Assembly (NCBI GenBank): GCA_938028845.1
Contig: CALIZJ010000121.1
Location: forward strand, 1 to 24,151
Length of the DNA stretch: 24,151 nucleotides
Direction: 5' to 3'
DNA from: an uncultured Blautia sp.
GTDB taxonomy: Bacteria; Bacillota; Clostridia; Lachnospirales; Lachnospiraceae
The notes beneath the pieces are model-generated. The model was not told the DNA's origin. It saw only the letters and a program-made list of their open reading frames with translations, and did no database searches. Shown here piece after piece: positions 21,519 through 24,151 of this stretch (its first letter is position 1; each line of letters opens with the position of its first letter). Made by a program: the position numbers and the translations under genes.

Positions 21519-21527
21519 ATTATACCA
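21519..21527 (-). promoter_or_regulatory. Extended -10 promoter of the yfcE-like gene
   Basis: TGGTATAAT on the minus strand, an extended -10 element. No good -35 box was found at 16-18 bases. Confidence 0.4.
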
Positions 21528-21566
21528 CAAAATCATTTTCACACAGTGCAAAAAGGATGGATACAC

Positions 21567-22490
21567 ATGATAAAAAAAGAAACAAAAAAACATAATAAAA
21601 AAATCCTTTTCAGGAAAAGGTTTTTCCATGTTTTAAAGATACTCCTGCCTTGTATGGCTGCCCTGCTCCTTTTTACCGGCACCACGGTGTACACACCGCT
21701 CTCCTTACATACTGCGGTAAAGCCAGCTTCCTTCCAAACAGCATCTGCCCGGGAAGCCTCGCCGGCTCCTTCTGTGACGCCCCGGATTTCACCAACGCCT
21801 GCACCCAAGGTCTCTTCAGTCCCTACTGCTCAGGAGGTCATATATAACGCACGCCAGAACCCATCCATATCTCCTGCTCTTGTAGACAGCCTCCAGGATG
21901 CCCTGGACAGAAATCCTGAGATCCGGCCTTTTATCCGAAATTATTTTACCGCTGATCCCGTTGTCAGGGGCGGGTTAAGAGAAGAGGAAAAGAAAGAGCC
22001 TTATCCCCTTTTCATCCAGTGGGACAGACGCTGGGGATTCGTTCCTTACGGGGACGATACGATCGGTCTGTCCGGCTGTGCGCCGGCAAGCCTTTCCATG
22101 GTACTGTACAGTCTTACCAGAGATGAAAGCGCCACTCCCGATGCCATTGCCGCTTACAGCACAGAAAAAGGTTATTATGTATACGGAACCGGCACGGCCT
22201 GGGAATTAATGACGGATATTCCGGATCAGTATCCGGTTACGGCACAGCAGCTTATCCCCACAGAAGAAGAACTGCGCCAGCACCTGGATCAGGGACATAT
22301 GTTTATTTTTTCTATGGGGCCGGGAGATTTTACCGAACATGGACATCTGATCGTAGTTTATGATTATGATGACACAGGTTTTCTGGTCAACGACCCTTTC
22401 AGCCATGCAAACAGTGAAAAAACCTGGACTTACCAAGTCCTCCAGGGACAAATAAAAAACGGCTGGGTGTACAGTCTCACCCAGCCTTGA
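21567..22490 (+). CDS. Secreted or membrane-anchored C39-like cysteine peptidase
   Basis: A 307-residue protein with a basic N-terminus and a hydrophobic segment at about 24-39 that is a signal peptide or anchor. A Pro/Ser/Thr-rich linker follows (about 60-90: SPAPSVTPRISPTPAP). The peptidase domain (about 146-303) has the papain-like set: Q151 in FIQWDRRWG, C171 in LSGCAPASLSM, H258 or H260 in EHGHLIVV, and N275/D276 in LVNDPFSH. This is the Peptidase_C39_2 group, most of unknown substrate; some act on peptides outside the cell. I start at ATG 21567, with AAAAGGA 9 bases upstream; an in-frame GTG at 21546 lacks a site. The last codons also encode the terminator of the convergent helicase gene. 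Confidence 0.85.
   Translation: MIKKETKKHNKKILFRKRFFHVLKILLPCMAALLLFTGTTVYTPLSLHTAVKPASFQTASAREASPAPSVTPRISPTPAPKVSSVPTAQEVIYNARQNPSISPALVDSLQDALDRNPEIRPFIRNYFTADPVVRGGLREEEKKEPYPLFIQWDRRWGFVPYGDDTIGLSGCAPASLSMVLYSLTRDESATPDAIAAYSTEKGYYVYGTGTAWELMTDIPDQYPVTAQQLIPTEEELRQHLDQGHMFIFSMGPGDFTEHGHLIVVYDYDDTGFLVNDPFSHANSEKTWTYQVLQGQIKNGWVYSLTQP
22454..22486 (-). terminator. Helicase-gene terminator inside the peptidase coding end
   Basis: A perfect 9-bp stem, GGCTGGGTG/CACCCAGCC, with an 8-base loop. On the minus strand it is followed by GTTTTTTATTT, a proper U-run 10 bases after the helicase stop. On the plus strand the tail is TTGATTCCTTTT, which is weaker. Confidence 0.75.
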
Positions 22491-22496
22491 TTCCTT

Positions 22497-24151
22497 TTAA
22501 ATAAAATCAATCAAACTCATCTGCACGCCGGTGTTTATGCTGCGTGCTTTTCCTGTGTGTTCTTTCTTCACACAGGTTTCTTTTATTTCACTTAAAAACC
22601 CGGACGGTTCTTTTGCGTAGGTAAGGATCAGCTCTTCCTTGGCTCTGGTCATGCCTACATAAAACAGACGGCGTTCCTCTTCTGTGTCTGTGGGATATTT
22701 CTCATTTTCCAAAGGCAGTTCGCCTTTTCCCACACCGTACAGGATCACCGCCGGGAATTCCAGCCCTTTTGCCCCATGAAGAGTCATAAGCTGCACTGCA
22801 TCCGCTGAAAAAGTTTTTCCATTGCAGCGCTTTAAATCCCCTTCTTCGCCCAATACCAAAGCATCCAGAAACTCGGAAAGTTTAGGGTAAAGCACAGACA
22901 TTCCCAAAAGCTTTTTCATATCCTTATCTTCTTTCTGGTCCAAATCCGTGATCCATTCTTCAAGCAGCTTTTTTGAGTTTGTCTTTTTCCATTTTCCTTT
23001 ATATTTTTCCGCGGTCTGTGTATAGAGCATCTGGGACATTCCCTCTTCCTTCGTGCCCCACAATAGCCGTACCGCCTCTTTTTTATACGCCTCGTCCTCT
23101 GGATAGACAAGAGAGCTGAAAAAGCTGATGGTTCCCCGCACCAGAGGTTTTCCAAGAAAATCCTCTCTGCCGTTTACGATGTATGGAATTCCTTCCTGGC
23201 TTAACGTTTTTTCCAAAAGCCTTGCCTGATGATGGGTACGGTATAAAACAGCTATATCCCGGAAAGTCCTATTCTTCTGCTCCCGCTGATTTAGGGACTG
23301 CTGCTGTGCATCCAGCATATCGATCCCGCCGATCAGCCGGTTAATCTCCTTTGCCACAAAAATGGCCTCTGCCATCTTGCTTTCCGCTTCCACGATCCGG
23401 ATGGGAACGCCCTGCTCTTTAAAGGGGTGAAGGCATCTCTCTTGGCCTTCATTATGAGAAACTACACTTACAGCTCCTTCCACGATCTTTCCTGTACTTC
23501 TGTAGTTTTCTACCAGGGTGATCACACGCGCATCAGGAAACTCTTCTTTTACATGGGCAAAGCACTTGGAATCCGATCCCCGAAATCCATAAATAGACTG
23601 ATCCGGATCTCCGATCACAAACAATTCTCTCCCATATTGGTTCCATGCTTTTACCAGCCTGTACTGAAGAGGACTGATATCCTGGAACTCGTCCACAAGA
23701 AGATAGGTAAATGCCTGGGCAAAGGGCGGTATTTCTTTCTTTTCCCTATTTCCTTCAAAAACGCGAAGGGTTTCCAAAAGAAGGTCGTCGAAATCATACC
23801 TTTTATTTTCTGTCAGAAGCTTTTGGTAGGCTTCCATGGCCTCCCCGAAAATTTCCTCCTTTTCCATGGCGTTTCCCATATCTCCTGTTTTCCAGGCGGA
23901 CACTGCTGTCAGAAATTTCCCTGGGGAGATATCCAGGCCATACTCCCGGCAGATATGTTCCGCCCATTCTTCCTTGTCGCTTTCCTTGGCAAGAATGATC
24001 CCTTTTCCCTGCTTTTTCAAAAATTCCAGGCAGATGGAGTGGAATGTTCCTATCGTTAGACGGGAGAAATTGCGCCCTATGCCTCCTTGTTTTAAAACCC
24101 TTTCCTTCATCTCTTTTGCCGCCTGATTGGTAAAGGTTACGGCTGTGATCT
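22497..24151 (-). CDS. UvrD/PcrA-type superfamily 1 DNA helicase, 5' end outside the window (partial)
   Basis: The last 551 residues of an ATP-dependent 3'-5' DNA helicase. The frame continues past the right edge: ITAVTFTNQAAKEM at 24150-24109 is motif Ia, so the ATG at 24110 is internal. Visible in order are Ib (IGTFHS), II (LVDEFQD), III (IGDPDQSIYGFRGSD), IV (VENYRST), V (LMTLHGAKGLEF) and VI (LFYVGMTRAKEEL). The P-loop motif I should lie just outside. Such enzymes act in nucleotide-excision and mismatch repair, in plasmid replication, or in clearing recombinase and stalled polymerase. The extreme C-terminus, QMSLIDFI, resembles a beta-clamp-binding peptide. The stop lies 6 bases from the end of the peptidase gene. 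Confidence 0.95.
   Translation of the reverse strand, partial: ITAVTFTNQAAKEMKERVLKQGGIGRNFSRLTIGTFHSICLEFLKKQGKGIILAKESDKEEWAEHICREYGLDISPGKFLTAVSAWKTGDMGNAMEKEEIFGEAMEAYQKLLTENKRYDFDDLLLETLRVFEGNREKKEIPPFAQAFTYLLVDEFQDISPLQYRLVKAWNQYGRELFVIGDPDQSIYGFRGSDSKCFAHVKEEFPDARVITLVENYRSTGKIVEGAVSVVSHNEGQERCLHPFKEQGVPIRIVEAESKMAEAIFVAKEINRLIGGIDMLDAQQQSLNQREQKNRTFRDIAVLYRTHHQARLLEKTLSQEGIPYIVNGREDFLGKPLVRGTISFFSSLVYPEDEAYKKEAVRLLWGTKEEGMSQMLYTQTAEKYKGKWKKTNSKKLLEEWITDLDQKEDKDMKKLLGMSVLYPKLSEFLDALVLGEEGDLKRCNGKTFSADAVQLMTLHGAKGLEFPAVILYGVGKGELPLENEKYPTDTEEERRLFYVGMTRAKEELILTYAKEPSGFLSEIKETCVKKEHTGKARSINTGVQMSLIDFI

Overview
The window looks like chromosome from a Firmicute of the class Clostridia, most likely family Lachnospiraceae. 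This rests on the gene content (Tad-type prepilin peptidase, folate ECF S-component under a tetrahydrofolate riboswitch, the compact amidohydrolase, a single compact F-ATPase operon), on strong AGGAGG ribosome sites and on TTGACA/TATAAT-like promoters. I cannot name the genus. No tRNA, rRNA, CRISPR array, transposase or phage gene was seen.

Layout. 1-834 (minus) is the start of a Tad/Flp pilus locus: the prepilin peptidase followed, by a TTGA overlap, by a TadZ/CpaE-like protein cut by the window edge. 1113-2848 holds two convergent hydrolases, an SGNH hydrolase and a secreted CE1-type esterase. 3263-3954 is a small module of XRE repressor plus four-helix membrane protein, behind a near-consensus promoter flanked by two matching operator-like sites. 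A GNAT acetyltransferase follows with its own promoter. 5158-5972 (minus) is the folate S-component gene folT with a well-matched THF riboswitch and promoter. 6227-7681 encodes a 70-residue CxxC protein and a lipoprotein built of four related beta-rich repeats. A ~190-bp imperfect palindrome (7704-7893) separates it from a convergent compact amidohydrolase and an AlaX-type alanyl-tRNA editing protein.

10338-12094 is an ECF sigma factor / zinc-finger anti-sigma / TM2-like membrane protein operon ending in a bidirectional terminator shared with a convergent secreted SH3-like protein. 13220-19446 (minus) is a complete F1Fo ATP synthase operon in the order a-c-b-delta-alpha-gamma-beta-epsilon with promoter and terminator. 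Its a-subunit gene has ACG where the start ATG is expected, and its c subunit lacks two sodium-binding residues, so proton coupling is predicted. Upstream on the same strand is lrgA-lrgB (holin/antiholin-like) with its own promoter and terminator.

20974-22490 is a divergent pair, a YfcE-type phosphodiesterase and a secreted C39-like cysteine peptidase, sharing an intergenic region with a 27-bp bipartite palindrome between overlapping promoters. The window ends inside a UvrD/PcrA-type helicase gene (minus) whose terminator hairpin lies inside the 3' coding end of the peptidase gene.

No wholly new multi-gene system stands out. The best leads are the atpB start codon, the long palindrome, the operator pair of the XRE/membrane module, the four-repeat lipoprotein with its small CxxC neighbour, and the divergent operator near 21495. 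All functional calls come from reading the translated sequence and remembered family motifs; no searches were run.
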